Assembly: GCA_956465555.1 (NCBI GenBank)
Contig: OY101118.1
Location: 682,001-746,000, forward strand
Length of the DNA stretch: 64,000 bases
Direction: 5' to 3'
DNA from: Nitzschia sp. pyKryTriq1
Lineage: Eukaryota; Bacillariophyta; Bacillariophyceae; Bacillariales; Bacillariaceae
Shown here: piece after piece, positions 44,206-55,420 of the stretch
Layout: each line of letters starts with the position of its first letter
How positions within the stretch are numbered: position 1 is the first letter of the stretch
Program-made: the position numbers and the translations under genes
Notes under the pieces: generated by a model
What the model was told of the DNA's origin: nothing
Database searches by the model: none
The model's input: only the letters and a program-made list of their open reading frames with translations

Positions 44206-46160
44206 TTATGTCTTTTTCAGTCCATTCTTCTCTGGCTCAAGCAACTTATCCAGCACATAGGCTGCCATTTTCTCTAGATTCTTTGAAACTTCGTCTCGTG
44301 AAACGCCAGGCTTGCCTTTCATTTCGATGTAGAACTTGAACTTGGGTTCCGTCCCACTAGGTCGTAGTTGAACAATACAGCCGTTGGTGAATCCGAGTGT
44401 CATCATCGCTGTCGAAGGCAACGTCGGCCGCTTGTCAGGTTTGGAGGAATCGTAGCCTTCCCCGTCCAGATCTCGAATGTAATCGACCACATATGGACTG
44501 ACATCGATGCCGTAGTTTCTGTTATCTCGTATCCGAGTCATAATCTTGTCCACCACGCTCAAATCTTCTAGGAAAAAGTAACCATTGTAGCTTACGAATT
44601 CGCCATACTTGTCGTAAAGGCTTTGTAGGTGTTGCTTCAAATTCTTTCCCTGCCGATACACGGAGAGAGCCATTTCGCTAAACACAGCCATCGCACTGAC
44701 GCCGTCCTTGTCAAAAATAACATCCCCGCAAGCAAAGCCAATTGCCTCCTCGTATCCAAACAAGTGTCGGTATCCACTTTTATTCAGCTCCGCGGATCGC
44801 GATCCAATCCATTTGAAACCAGTGAGCGTATCTTCAAAGTGAAATCCTTCCACGCGAGCAATCTCGGCCAGCATTTTCGAGGATACGGTTGATGCGCACA
44901 TTGAAACAGGCTTTGAAACAGGATATTGATGTAGGGTGTGTTAGAGAGGAGACATCGAGTGCAACTACGATTCAGATACACCGATCGTCTGCTACGTCGT
45001 ACACGCACCTGGCCACAGTTCTTGCCAACTTGCTCCCATATCCAGGAACCTAGCATCACCCCAATTTGATCACCACTAAAGACTGTCCATTCTCCGCTTG
45101 ATCTATCCTTCTCTGCCACAGCCAATCGATCGGCGTCAGGGTCATTCGCAAGAACAACGTCGCATGAATTCTCTGTGGCAAACTTCTTCGCGAGGTCAAG
45201 CGCGCCCTTTTCTTCCGGATTGGGAAATGGAACTGTCGGAAACTCGAAATTGGGATCTTTCTGACTTGGCACTGCTTTGAAAGGAGGTAGTCCAAATTCT
45301 TGGAAGACCCGCTGCGCAAATGGATGCCCAATCCCATGCATTGCCGTGTAAGCAAAGTTTGGTGGGTCCATTTTTGCAGGCGATGCATCTTCAGCCGTGG
45401 TTTGCCCAGTTTTTAGCCCACTCGATACCATTGCTGCAAAGTAGGCATCGAGCATCTTACTTGTCGTGTCTGGTTGGCTGAGCCCTAGGCAGGGATCGTC
45501 TTGGAACCGTAGTTGTCGCTCCTGGATTACCTTTCCGTAGTCCCTCCATGGATGCAAATTTTTCATGATTTCGAACGAGATTTCTTTGTCCATCGGTGCT
45601 CGAATCTGACAACCGTCGCTAGCATATACTTTGTATCCATCGTCAAGTTTGGGATTGTGAGAAGCTGTTACCATGATCCCAGTAATAGCCCCCATTTTTT
45701 GAAGAACAAATGGCACCAACGGCGTCAAAACAAAACCATCCAAGAGGATGCAGTCGATCCCAGCTTCGGCAAAGACCAAAGAAGTCAAGATGGCAAACGA
45801 AAGCGACGAGATTTGTAGGTCTGGATTGCGTCGGTGGTCGTAGCCAACGACGGCGCAAGGTATACCGGCAGAAGCGTCGTGACGTTGGAGGCAATATCGT
45901 GCCAATCCTTGTGCCGTCTGAATCACTGTCAAATCATTCATACCGAGGGGCCCAGGTGACATGGCAGCACGCAGACCAGCCGTTCCAAAGCAAATACGCT
46001 GATCGCCGTCAGGGAAAAGCGAGCAAATTTCTGCAATCGCCGCTTCCTCTTGTTTATCGGCTCGATCCAATAGAGTTTGAACGTATTGGGCCGTCGTCGG
46101 ATTGGGATCATCCTGGGACCATTTTTTCGCCAGTTCGATAGATTTCACAGTCATAGGCAT
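44206..46160 (-). CDS. PGM2: Phosphoglucomutase/phosphopentomutase, PGM2 type
   Basis: Exons 46160-45009 and 44910-44206 (intron 98 nt, phase 0) give 618 residues, the size of PGM2. Family motifs are all present: CFGTAGLRAAM, the phosphoserine loop VTASHNPK (S167), the metal loop NDPDADR (D340, D342, D344), STVSSKML across the new exon start, the sugar-binding loop GYEEAIGF, and the phosphate-binding loop RPSGTEPK. The enzyme interconverts 1- and 6-phosphates of glucose, or 1- and 5-phosphates of ribose. There is no leader, so it is cytosolic. The upstream frame extends to 46235 only from a GTG; the ATG at 46160 (MPMTVKSIELA) is preferred. Confidence 0.95.
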
Positions 46161-46543
46161 ATTCACAAATTCCACTGTCTTATGATGACAGTAAAAGGAG
46201 TCAGATAGTGGCTGATCAGCACCGAAAAGCTTCACGAAGATGGTACTGTAGCAAGGTCTCTGTTCTCTAAAATACTGGTGTCAAATTCACTGCTGTGCGC
46301 AAGCAACCAAAAACCGACGAACGAGAATTGATGTGCGGGGGCGTCCGTCAGGCGTCAGGACGGCAGGTGCGAACTGCGAAAACCGCAGAGCTCACCGCGG
46401 AACTGAATGCAGCAAGCACGCGACATCATCGCTGAAATCTGATGGCATTGCTTGGTGTTATTGAATGTGATGCAGAGAACAAATGCTTACAATCCCTCTT
46501 TACATTTCAATTGCGAACTGACTCTTTACATCAAAATACAACA
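46161..46543. other. Divergent promoter, PGM2 and calmodulin-like gene A
   Basis: These 383 bp are without a gene. An ATG at 46442 is in frame with the calmodulin-like start but adds a leader without similarity to EF-hand proteins, so it is taken as 5' UTR. Confidence 0.5.
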
Positions 46544-47185
46544 ATGGCTGACCGAGACCTATCAGAAGAAGAAGTAGCCGACCTCAAGGAGGCGTTTGCT
46601 ATGTTCGACATCAACGGAGACGGTAGGCTACTATCATAGTTTTGCTTTGCGATTCTCGCCCGCGAAGGGCCGGGGTGGATAATGTTGTCAGCAATGCGAT
46701 TACATCCCTTGGCCTATACAAGTAATAATTCGCCTGTTTCGCACCAGTTGCTGGGGTGAGTGGATACTTGTACATCCGTGAGATTATATCTCACCTTTGT
46801 TCTTCTGCGCATAGGTACCATCGAACTGCACGAGCTTCAAGCGGTCATGCGAAAGCTCGGCCAAAACCCATCAGAGGCCGACCTTATCGAGATGATCAAC
46901 TCAGTCGATGACAATGGGGACAATGAGATTGACTTTGAAGAGTTTCTGATCCTGATGAAGTCTCGTATCGGTGAAAGAGACCCAGAAAAGGAGCTGCGAG
47001 ATGCCTTCGCTGTGTTTGACACTGATGGTAGTGGCTCAATCGACCGAAAAGAGTTGAAGCGTTTGATGAAGAAGCTAGGACAAGCGCTTTCGGAAGCAGA
47101 GCTCGACGCCATGATGGACGAGGTTGACACAAACGGAGACGGTGAAATCAGCTTCGAGGAGTTCAAAGCTATGATGGTAAGTTAA
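46544..47185 (+). CDS. Calmodulin-like EF-hand protein, copy A
   Basis: Exons 46544-46622 and 46815-47185 give 149 residues ending MMVS. The intron (192 nt) is phase 1 and lies in the first EF-hand codon GGT, the same place as intron 1 of calmodulin. Four complete loops are seen: DINGDGTIELHE, DDNGDNEIDFEE, DTDGSGSIDRKE and DTNGDGEISFEE. It starts MADRDLSEEEVADLKEAF, diverged from calmodulin, so it is a paralogue or centrin-like sensor. GTAAGT follows the codons MM, and TCTCGTATAG lies 50 nt on. If that intron is removed, the end becomes MMRSFPES with a stop at 47245-47247. Targets unknown. Confidence 0.92.
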
Positions 47186-47247
47186 TCCTCGCGATGAAAA
47201 TGACATGTTTGTGACTTCTCGTATAGCGCTCCTTCCCCGAAAGCTAA

Positions 47248-48575
47248 CGGTGTGAATCTTTCTCAAATCATCAACTCTCAACGCTCAGACTTCGTAAATG
47301 TTTTTTTTGCAATATGTAGCTCATCGAATTTGTTAATGTATCTTCGTGTGGTCGATGTCGTGATCGACCAGTCGCTGCCTTTGACCGCGGTCTCTGCTGT
47401 AGTGCAAATCACATGAATTACAAGGTTGGATCAAAGTTTTGGAAGTACAAGTACAGGAGTACTTCGGTAGCCTTCATGAAGGTTCCGCTCCCATGGGAAG
47501 TATCACCGCTACAAACGAACTTGGCGAAAATTTGCAGTTGGTACGTGCCCAATTCACCCACCTGCAAGCTGCTCACTACAGGTAGCTAAAACGGATTAAC
47601 ACCGGCTGAGTAGCGGACAACATGATGCTCGCACATACGTGTAGTGCTTTTCAAGATAATACTGTCGGTCTACATAAATCTGAAATTAGGATTTGATGGC
47701 TCGAAAAATAATGTGGTATATATTACGAGTACAACCTGAACCGCTTCCAGAAAAGACGGTGGGTGACTTGGTGTCATCTTCGCTCTCTTACCAATAACGG
47801 GGTTGGCGCACGAACTGTACCGGTACCGGTATATATATTGTCACTTTTACTTGCTCTCTCTACAGGAGGAGTAGCTAGAGCTGGTAGCTCAACTCTCTCT
47901 CTCTACGAGTGCTACCGGTATTATATACCGGTAAGGTCACTGTAGTCCCGGTAGAGCGATTCTCTACTCTCATAGTAGTAGATTCATTCTACAAGTACCC
48001 GGTACCAGCACAAATGCGACGAATGAATCAAGCATCAATCTTCTTGAATACCGTTGTAGGCCGGCCAGCGCTCGTACGACAGAACTACGACACACAACCT
48101 GCAGGCAACATGATTTTTCACATACTGTACTGTACCTGGTACCGGTACCGGTATGCATACCTACCGGTATGTAACTGTTGTACATCAAACCGCCCGCAAC
48201 AGAAAGCACTCCTCTAACGGTAGACCTGGTACCGGTACCCTTGTACCGTACAGTTACGGTAGTAGTGTACCTGTACCATCCAGCAGGAACAGAGACCAGG
48301 AACACCGCGCACGGAAGCAAGCCCGCCAAAAGAAGAAGAATCCCAAGAGCATGACTGCTGCTGTGCGTCGATGAGTACCAGAGGCCTACGTATTTTATGG
48401 GCAGAGGGAGACATACCGCCTCGCTCCGCGGTCGTCAACAATCGGCGTTAGCTAGCTGGGACGAGGACGATGATGGCGATGGTGGAAAGCGAAAACCGTT
48501 GGGAGCTGGGAATCTCTCTTCCTACACTGCTATTGCGGACTATTTTCAACTGACGATTCACATCAGAACACAACA
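47248..48575. other. Repeat-rich spacer between the two calmodulin-like genes
   Basis: No gene is supported. There is a dense set of ACCGGTACCGGT-type palindromes at about 47817-47835, 47912-47935, 47998-48006, 48130-48172 and 48222-48240, with CTCTCTCTCTAC strings. Overlapping frames on both strands (47909-48441) are built from these words. Confidence 0.65.
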
Positions 48576-49349
48576 ATGGCTGACCGAGACCTCACAGAAG
48601 ACGAAGTAGCGGACCTCAAGGAGGCGTTTGCTATGTTCGACATCAACGGAGATGGTAGGTCTTTTTGCGCTGTTCGTTCGTGCGGGGCGCAGGATCGATG
48701 GATGAGAAGGGTGGTGGTAGCAGCGATTGCATCTTTCGGCTGTCAGTCAGTTGTCTATTCCCCACTGATTTCTGTGGAAAACTGATACTTGTGAGGCTGG
48801 AGGGTCGATGGGTGAATACACTGTCTATCCTCGAAAAAGCTCAGAGGCCTCGTGCAGGCGCTCGTGGTGGCCACCACTCGTTCTTCCTGGAAAAGAATAT
48901 CGATACTTGTAGCGAACGATTACTGCGTACTGTTGAAATGCCCGCTTTCTTACACTTTTTCTTTTCTTCTGCGCATAGGTACCATCGAACTTCATGAGCT
49001 TCAACAGGTCATGCGAAAGCTCGGGCAGAACCCAACAGAGGCTGATCTGATCGAGATGATCAACTCAGTCGATGACAATGGCGACCATGAGATTGACTTT
49101 GAAGAGTTTCTGATCCTGATGAAGTCTCGTATCGGTGAAAGAGACCCAGAAAAGGAGCTGCGAGATGCCTTCGCTGTGTTTGACACTGATGGTAGTGGCT
49201 CAATCGACCGAAAAGAGTTGAAGCGTTTGATGAAGAAGCTAGGACAAGCGCTTTCGGAAGCAGAGCTCGACGCCATGATGGACGAGGTTGACACAAACGG
49301 AGACGGTGAAATCAGCTTCGAGGAGTTCAAAGCTATGATGGTAAGTTGA
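48576..49349 (+). CDS. Calmodulin-like EF-hand protein, copy B
   Basis: Exons 48576-48654 and 48979-49349 give 149 residues. It is the tandem sister of copy A, with the same intron position (intron here 324 nt). It starts MADRDLTEDEVADLKEAF. The second loop reads DDNGDHEIDFEE, against DNE in copy A. From 49087 to 49454 the DNA matches copy A (46923-47290) with one mismatch seen, crossing the stop codon, the optional terminal intron (49341-49390) and 3' flank. The alternative spliced end again gives RSFPES, stopping at 49409-49411. The first intron and promoter differ fully from copy A, so expression may differ. Confidence 0.92.
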
Positions 49350-49411
49350 TCCTCGCGATGAAAATGACATGTTTGTGACTTCTCGTATAGCGCTCCTTCC
49401 CCGAAAGCTAA

Positions 49412-50207
49412 CGGTGTGAATCTTTCTCAAATCATCAACTCTCAACGCTCAGACGTCGTAAATTGTTGTGGGGTTTCAGTATCTATTCTTTCTCTATCTG
49501 GCTCGTCGAATTTTGTGTTTCTTTATTTGGTCGGCTCCGTCATCGAGCAGTCGTTGCTTTTTAGAGGATGACCACGGCCTTCTTGCTGTAGGAGTACAAA
49601 GCGCATGAATGTAACAGCTAGATCCGTCAGTTTCGCCCAATATACGACTTGGAAGCCGTAGTATTTACGAGTATATATATATGTATATATATCTGAAGTC
49701 TTCAAGTTCAAGAGAATAGTACCAATATGCCATTCCTGATGAATACAGGCGACCCGTGAGTTTGCTCTGCTACAAATAGTAGAGGAGAACGGTCCATCCA
49801 TCTGGAGTCATCTCTTCCGACGTCTCTAGACACCGAGAGTACCAGGTAGTTGTGACTGCTTTACAATCGTTCGGATCTAGCTAAAGATATCTTGAACGAT
49901 GTCCTGCTATGAAATCGTTTCGCCTCTGGAGCTGCGGTATGTAATATTGGTCAACGGATGTCGAAGTGTTCAAGAACGGGCTTGCGTGCTCCCTTCGAAC
50001 CTACAGTATCGTAGTATCGAAAACTGCTCGACCACCGACGCAGAATACCAGTTATATGGGGATGAGTAGCAATGGCAACTTGCCAATGCTTCGGGCGGTC
50101 ATCCTGACCTGTCCTGGGCCGCAAGAGGAGTGCGCATTCAATACCTCATTGTCGTTGTTGATGACGTTTTGGTACCGACACTTCACTGGCCATCACCAAA
50201 ATCATCG
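49412..50207. other. Intergenic stretch, no gene seen
   Basis: It contains the 3' flank of copy B and a TATATATATATGTATATATAT run at about 49673-49692. Plus frame 49966-50241 overlaps the end of the next gene and has no domain. Confidence 0.5.
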
Positions 50208-51326
50208 TCATCCGCCATCGTCACTCTCTGAAGAGCCATAGTACGCTGCCATCATATCTTGTAATCCATTAGTCGGTGGATCTTTTTGCTTTGTGACTAT
50301 CTTCAAACAAGGTGAATTCTTCAACGAAGCGTCGGAGACACTTTTCGATGTGTTGATGGAAAATTGAATCTTTTGTTTCAAACGAAGAGCAGGCTTGTAG
50401 GGATCTTTCGAGGTCTGGCCAACACGAGTCTTTGATTTGTCCTCGTCCTCTACATTTCTCCCAGGGGCGTTGTGGCTGGAGCGACTACTAGCGACAGTCT
50501 CGGGTGGAGAGAAATGCAAAGTAGATGGACCTCCTCGCATTGTTATTCGCTTTTTGGAAGAGGCAGACGAATCAAAAATGGAGGATTTCCGCACCTTGCT
50601 AAATCGCTGTGATTCTTCTTGGTGTGGTTGCCCAAATACGGCCTCTTTCGCAGCCACTTGATCGTCGACAGACGTATTGAGCCATTCCATCCCTTCCCTC
50701 CATCCCACTTTGGAAGCTTGATGCCTTTTCAGGCGTTTGATTTTGCGATCCGTCCTAAAATTTGCTCGTATGGAGGCATTGACACTCGCATCCTGTAAAG
50801 TCGTTTGACTCTGAAGTTGTTGGATCGCCTGTAGTCGCTCGATTTCTGTCTTGGTTTGACGTTCGCCCCGTGCCACCGTTTCCAGACGGTCCAAAGAAGT
50901 GGCCGGTTCGTCTCGGATTGCCGCCATCACTGATGCTGTGGCATCCACTACTTCGTCTTGACCCGCTTGAATGGCTACTCCTTCTGTATAATCAAATCCT
51001 CGCTGTTGTGGGTTGGTTCGAATCTTCCAAGGGTGTTGACAGTTCCGACACGCCATTTGAAATTCCCAAATGGGCGTCGTAAAATAACTTTCCCCGGTGG
51101 GGACTTTTTGGGCATTGTAGCGCGTCCCTCGTCCTATTGATTTCTGACAGTTGGCACAAATTCCTTTATAGGGCAACTCAAACCTCACCACTCCCTTCTG
51201 TAAGTATTGATTGTGTCCTTTGGATCCTGCAAATTGATTTTTGGAGTGCGTCTTGTACTTTCCCGAATCGAAATATTCGGGTGGCACGTAATACCCGTCC
51301 GCTTGAGTGGCCGAAAGAGACGACAT
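50208..51326 (-). CDS. YJU2/CCDC130 (CWC16) family splicing factor
   Basis: A single exon of 372 residues. The conserved N-terminal half begins with a GYYVPPEYFDSG motif, then GSKGHNQYLQKGVVRFELPY, and has two CxxC pairs (C57/C60 in CANC, C93/C96 in CRNC) that form the expected zinc site. GIxIQAGxxE-type and coiled-coil sequence follow (TKTEIERLQAIQQLQSQ). The C-terminus is basic, Ser-rich and ends in acidic ESDDGG. The opening YYVPPEYFDSG fits the CCDC130/YJU2B branch better than YJU2 itself. The family acts in the spliceosome around the first catalytic step. It is divergent from the TPR gene, 434 bp away. Confidence 0.9.
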   Translation of the reverse strand: MSSLSATQADGYYVPPEYFDSGKYKTHSKNQFAGSKGHNQYLQKGVVRFELPYKGICANCQKSIGRGTRYNAQKVPTGESYFTTPIWEFQMACRNCQHPWKIRTNPQQRGFDYTEGVAIQAGQDEVVDATASVMAAIRDEPATSLDRLETVARGERQTKTEIERLQAIQQLQSQTTLQDASVNASIRANFRTDRKIKRLKRHQASKVGWREGMEWLNTSVDDQVAAKEAVFGQPHQEESQRFSKVRKSSIFDSSASSKKRITMRGGPSTLHFSPPETVASSRSSHNAPGRNVEDEDKSKTRVGQTSKDPYKPALRLKQKIQFSINTSKSVSDASLKNSPCLKIVTKQKDPPTNGLQDMMAAYYGSSESDDGG

Positions 51327-51760
51327 AATACTATGGTGCTGACTGCTACGTACTCGTAGTCTAGTAGAGCTAAGGCGTGCAGAACATCAACAGGCTGGAG
51401 AGTCAGACTAGTACTCGTACTCGTAGTGGAGAGATAGACTGAAGTGGCACTGTAGTGCAGTTGACGAAACAATTGCATCTCGTGCCACAAAAATTGCGGG
51501 ATCTCAATCGTGATGAAAATACGTACTTTGACTAAATCGACCAAAAGAATGCACTGTATGTGCGCGTAGCGATACTGTTATGATAGTATGATGCTTCTCG
51601 CTTATTATTCTCTCATCTCCTCATGTAGTGACTCCTCCTCCTCCTCTCACCAATAGTTGTTTTGAGCACAGAGTATTCGTAGATCGGTTGTATGTAGTAC
51701 ATGTAGAGAATGAGGAAGAAGAGTGTCACGAATCGACGAAGATAGCGGTGCAGTTCGTAC
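51327..51760. other. Divergent promoter of the CCDC130-like and TPR genes
   Basis: These 434 bp have no gene. CTCGTACTCGTA and CTAGTAGAG words occur near 51345-51365 and 51408-51425. Confidence 0.5.
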
Positions 51761-53044
51761 ATGATGGAGGAGGAGACGATCAAAGAGAAGCAGGAGGAGG
51801 CGCCCCCCATCACGTTGAAGGAGCTCCAGCTGAAAATCTACCACCCACCACCCTCCAATTTTCGATTCGTGGAAGGGTCGGGTACTTGTATCACCAGAAA
51901 TATTAATGGATCATCGGGCAATGACGCAGTCTCCAAGTCGCTCTCGTCCATTCCGTGGACCTTGCGTCAATCGGCGAATGATGGAGCAAGCATCGCCAGT
52001 GGAGGTTCTTCCTTGTCGTTTCCTACAACTTCCTATTTGGACTTGAGGCGACAACAGAATCGCGCCTGGGCCGATGATCGCTTGTCCAAAGGCAATGAAC
52101 AGTTCTATTCGGATCCTGTGAAAGCTGATAGCTTGTATCAAGAGGGGCTTGATTTGGTTTCAGATCATGTGGAGTTATTGGTTGCCCAAGCCAAATTGTG
52201 GATGCAGCGTCGAAGTCGTCCTCAGGCAGCCAAAGGCCAACTCCAAGAATGTCTCCACTTAGATCCGAACCATGTGGTTGCCAAAGACTTATTGCGCCGC
52301 TTAGAGCAGCAAGATGCCTCTCGGCGAGGTGTACTAGTAGCTCCCAATAAACGTCTACCCCAGACGCTGGAATCTTCGTCGGCCTTTCAAGACGTACTGA
52401 TGGAACGGAATCTGGCTATGGATACATCCCTTGGGGATACAGAAAAAGAATTAGATGAAGAATCATCCGCTGCTTCGTCCGAACGAAAGGATAGTAGGAA
52501 GAAGAAGAAGAAAAAGAAACGAAAATCCAAGAAAAAATCCAAGCATCGCCATAATAAGAAGCATGAAAAAAAGAGGCGTCGAAAGCGGAAACGATATGAT
52601 TACTCATCATCGTCGACAGAGGATGATGCCAGCAGTAATAGTAGTGAGGAATCAGATGCCGAAAGCTCGGGTGATAGTGATCGTCGTGATGGATCCACTG
52701 ATAGGCGGAGGGAGCGTCGGAGAAAGCACAAACGGAAACGACATAGGCGGCGACGACATGATTCCGACCTGTCGGGTAGTGATTCCGTGGTCGAAGTCGA
52801 ACCTACTTTGTCGCCTAGTATACAAGATGGCCAGAGGAATGGCGGGGTACAAGTAGAGGGTGGTTTGGATCCAAATGGTTTTGAGGATTCTTCAATGAAA
52901 CATAATCGGCAGGAAGCTTCTCATCTCAAAAGTAACAAACACAAAAAGCGGAGACGGAAGGACTCGCACGACGAGCTCTCATCATCGGAACACGAGCCGT
53001 CGACAAGGAATGACAACAGGGATGATGAAAAGATATCACCATAG
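51761..53044 (+). CDS. TPR protein with long Lys/Arg/Ser tail (TTC14-like layout)
   Basis: A single exon of 427 residues. A short conserved-looking N-terminus (ITLKELQLKIYHPPPSNF) is followed by a TPR-like region at about 105-200 (LSKGNEQFYSDPVKADSLYQ, then QLQECLHLDPNHVVAKDLL). The remaining about 200 residues are basic and Ser/Asp-rich: KKKKKKKRKSKKK, then RRRERRRKHKRKRHRRRR and acidic-Ser patches. This resembles RS-like or NKAP/TTC14 nuclear proteins linked to RNA processing. Its place next to a spliceosomal gene agrees but proves nothing. Confidence 0.7.
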   Translation: MMEEETIKEKQEEAPPITLKELQLKIYHPPPSNFRFVEGSGTCITRNINGSSGNDAVSKSLSSIPWTLRQSANDGASIASGGSSLSFPTTSYLDLRRQQNRAWADDRLSKGNEQFYSDPVKADSLYQEGLDLVSDHVELLVAQAKLWMQRRSRPQAAKGQLQECLHLDPNHVVAKDLLRRLEQQDASRRGVLVAPNKRLPQTLESSSAFQDVLMERNLAMDTSLGDTEKELDEESSAASSERKDSRKKKKKKKRKSKKKSKHRHNKKHEKKRRRKRKRYDYSSSSTEDDASSNSSEESDAESSGDSDRRDGSTDRRRERRRKHKRKRHRRRRHDSDLSGSDSVVEVEPTLSPSIQDGQRNGGVQVEGGLDPNGFEDSSMKHNRQEASHLKSNKHKKRRRKDSHDELSSSEHEPSTRNDNRDDEKISP

Positions 53045-53176
53045 GCTCCTGCTATCAGCTAGGCATACTAATGCTATATACTAATGCTATAATCTACGAG
53101 CTTTCAAGGCATTGTTCAAAGGCACATAGTTCGCTAAGACGTGTCACTCGCGAGCTACAGTTCTCGTACCTGTCTC

Positions 53177-54565
53177 TCAAAATACTTGCCCACTCTGCTC
53201 CCGACAGGCCGCCAATCGAGATTCTATTCGTTTCTGAATATTTTCAGGAATACTATCCCTGCCCTTTTCATCAAAGGCATTGAGAGCAGTAGCACTCATC
53301 ACCACCAAGTTGTCCGGCGTTGCTGGTTTGGTCAAATCCCATCGCGCCAATTCCAGAGTCGTACCCAATCGCGCCCCTGTTACGGCACAGCAATTCCTCC
53401 ATACTCCCATGATGTATTCCACATCGTCCATATCTATCTCGGGGGGTCCCTTGTAGCTGTCTGCGGGTACTGCAATGGCGCCCATGGTGATTTTCTCTTC
53501 CCGTCGCTTCATGTGCTGAAACTTACGATGACGAACAGTTTTCCCCAAGCGTTCTCCCGTGACTGGCTGCAAAATTGGCTTTTGTCCGAGCTCACACAGA
53601 GCCATAGATGCCAACGCCTGTCCCATAATAGCTGGTAGAGGCCCCAAGACGGGCAAGACTCGGATTCTCATTCCGTCGACAGCGCCAAACTGCGACTTGT
53701 CTCCATGTTGTTTTTGCTCATCGGTCAAATCGGCCAGTTTGGCCACCGACTTTTCTGAGCTATAGATAATGGTCAACTGGTCCATGTCGTCCAGGAAAGA
53801 ATCATCCGGGATAGCTGCATTGTCTTTTGTGACCTTTTTCAAAGTTTGCCGCAATTTACTCGCGAGTGGGTCTTTGGCGGCGGTCCGAAGATCGCTGATG
53901 TGCAAGCGAGTAAAATCTGATTTCCCCCCTGCTCCCATGCAGGAAAGGACCCGAATTTTATGCTCAATACAATATGATAGTAATGAAGCCTTGGTAGGGA
54001 CATCGTCAATACAATCAATTATCATATCCCATCCCTGGTCGGCTGCCAACAGGGAGGGTCCCGATTCGGCAGTGTACATTTCGACGACAGCTTCGACGTT
54101 GATCACACCCAATGATTGACAGAAGCCCTGAACACACATAACTTTGGGAATACCGACATCATCCAGAGTGGCACAAGCATGTCGATTTAAACTGGACAGT
54201 GTCACTTGGTCAAAATCAATCAATCGGAGTGTCTCGACGCCACCTCGTGCCAACATGACGGCAGTGTGTGAACCAACGCCACCCAAGCCAATAACACAGA
54301 CTCGGGAATTTCGAATGCTTTTAATTCCTTCGTCTCCAAAAAAGAGCGCATGTCGGGATAGTTGCTCTTCACGTAATTCAGCCGGAATGGAGGGTGCTTG
54401 CTGCTGGCGTTTGGTGCCTCCTAAAGTGCTTCGTCGAGTAGAAGCGCCTTTTCGGTGCCGACCTCTTTGCTTCGAAAGAAACCAACAACTAGCGGCCAAC
54501 GAGCAAGTGGCAGTGGCACCGATGGCAATTCCCACTAAAAGGGGTGATCGGGAAGAGGAGGTCAT
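53177..54565 (-). CDS. TcdA/Tcd-type E1-like tRNA dehydratase (ct6A)
   Basis: A single exon; 462 residues from the ATG at 54565. The first 35 residues include a membrane anchor (VGIAIGATATCSLAASCWFL), as in yeast Tcd1/Tcd2 of the mitochondrial outer membrane. RHALFFGDEGIKSIRNSRVC and the nucleotide loop VIGLGGVGSHTAVMLARGG (glycines about 93-98) follow. IDFDQVTLSSLNRH and IIDCIDDVPTK are typical of the TcdA/CsdL branch of the ThiF/E1 superfamily. The enzyme uses ATP to cyclise t6A to ct6A at position 37 of ANN-decoding tRNAs. A GTG-start extension of six residues is not favoured. Confidence 0.9.
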   Translation of the reverse strand: MTSSSRSPLLVGIAIGATATCSLAASCWFLSKQRGRHRKGASTRRSTLGGTKRQQQAPSIPAELREEQLSRHALFFGDEGIKSIRNSRVCVIGLGGVGSHTAVMLARGGVETLRLIDFDQVTLSSLNRHACATLDDVGIPKVMCVQGFCQSLGVINVEAVVEMYTAESGPSLLAADQGWDMIIDCIDDVPTKASLLSYCIEHKIRVLSCMGAGGKSDFTRLHISDLRTAAKDPLASKLRQTLKKVTKDNAAIPDDSFLDDMDQLTIIYSSEKSVAKLADLTDEQKQHGDKSQFGAVDGMRIRVLPVLGPLPAIMGQALASMALCELGQKPILQPVTGERLGKTVRHRKFQHMKRREEKITMGAIAVPADSYKGPPEIDMDDVEYIMGVWRNCCAVTGARLGTTLELARWDLTKPATPDNLVVMSATALNAFDEKGRDSIPENIQKRIESRLAACREQSGQVF

Positions 54566-55420
54566 CTTCGCTCGATGATTCACTTAGATTGGAAATGGTT
54601 GGACTTTGTGCAACCGCGTCATGGCCATTCTTTTTCGGTGTTTGGTGTTGGAGTTGGTCGTTGGCGGCAGATTTTGGATGGATAGCAGCCACGATTGACT
54701 ACTACGACCACTGACTATCTCAGGCGTCTGTACGTCGTTTTGAAGTGGACTGGATTATAAAGCAGGGACTGCAGGTACCGGTATTGTTAGCCCTTTTAGT
54801 CGACAACAAAGAAGGTACATACTAGTACTAGTACAAGTATCAAGACAAAGACAGATCTTGATATTTCCAGAAATACGTCAATATCAGTTGAAAAGGCGAT
54901 TGATCAATACAAAGCAACAAGCTTTCGTGAAGAGTGACTCGTATGTCAATTCGCTACTTTCTACTAGTACTGCAGAGGAATGAATCATCCTCGATCCACC
55001 CGAGGAATCATTCGACGTTCTTAGTAGAAGTCCACTGAAGCGAATACACACGGTGGTATAGGCCAAGTATCGGGAGAAGAGCTGTAAGGATAGTAGATAT
55101 CAAACTAAACTTCCGAGAGCCATACCCTTTGGTACTCGTATCGTGCGTCGAATCATCAGATCTCTACCTAGTACTCGTACTCGTACTTCATGCCATCGCG
55201 CACCTCAGTATCAGCGCTGCAGAGGTACATGTATTTGTAATACGAGTACTTCGTAGTCCGGATTACCAGACTATTTAACTGTAGACGAGAGTCTCAATCC
55301 TCGATTAGTTTAAGAACTAGAGAATGGTTATCATTAGCCAATAGCACTCTATTGCTTATCTAAGGTCTATTTCTATGGTTGGAAGAATATTGGTGAGGTC
55401 GCGTCGGTTGGACCCCTTTG
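54566..55420. other. Intergenic stretch, no gene seen
   Basis: It holds the Tcd promoter and the 3' flank of the cyclin gene. TACTAGTACTAGTAC words lie at about 54818-54835 and CTCGTACTCGTACT at 55172-55184. No supported frame. Confidence 0.5.

Noticed and set aside
46837-49330. Two 109-codon antisense frames with the same sequence in both calmodulin-like genes
   Set aside because: Their similarity only mirrors the duplicated sense exons; no start context or domain.
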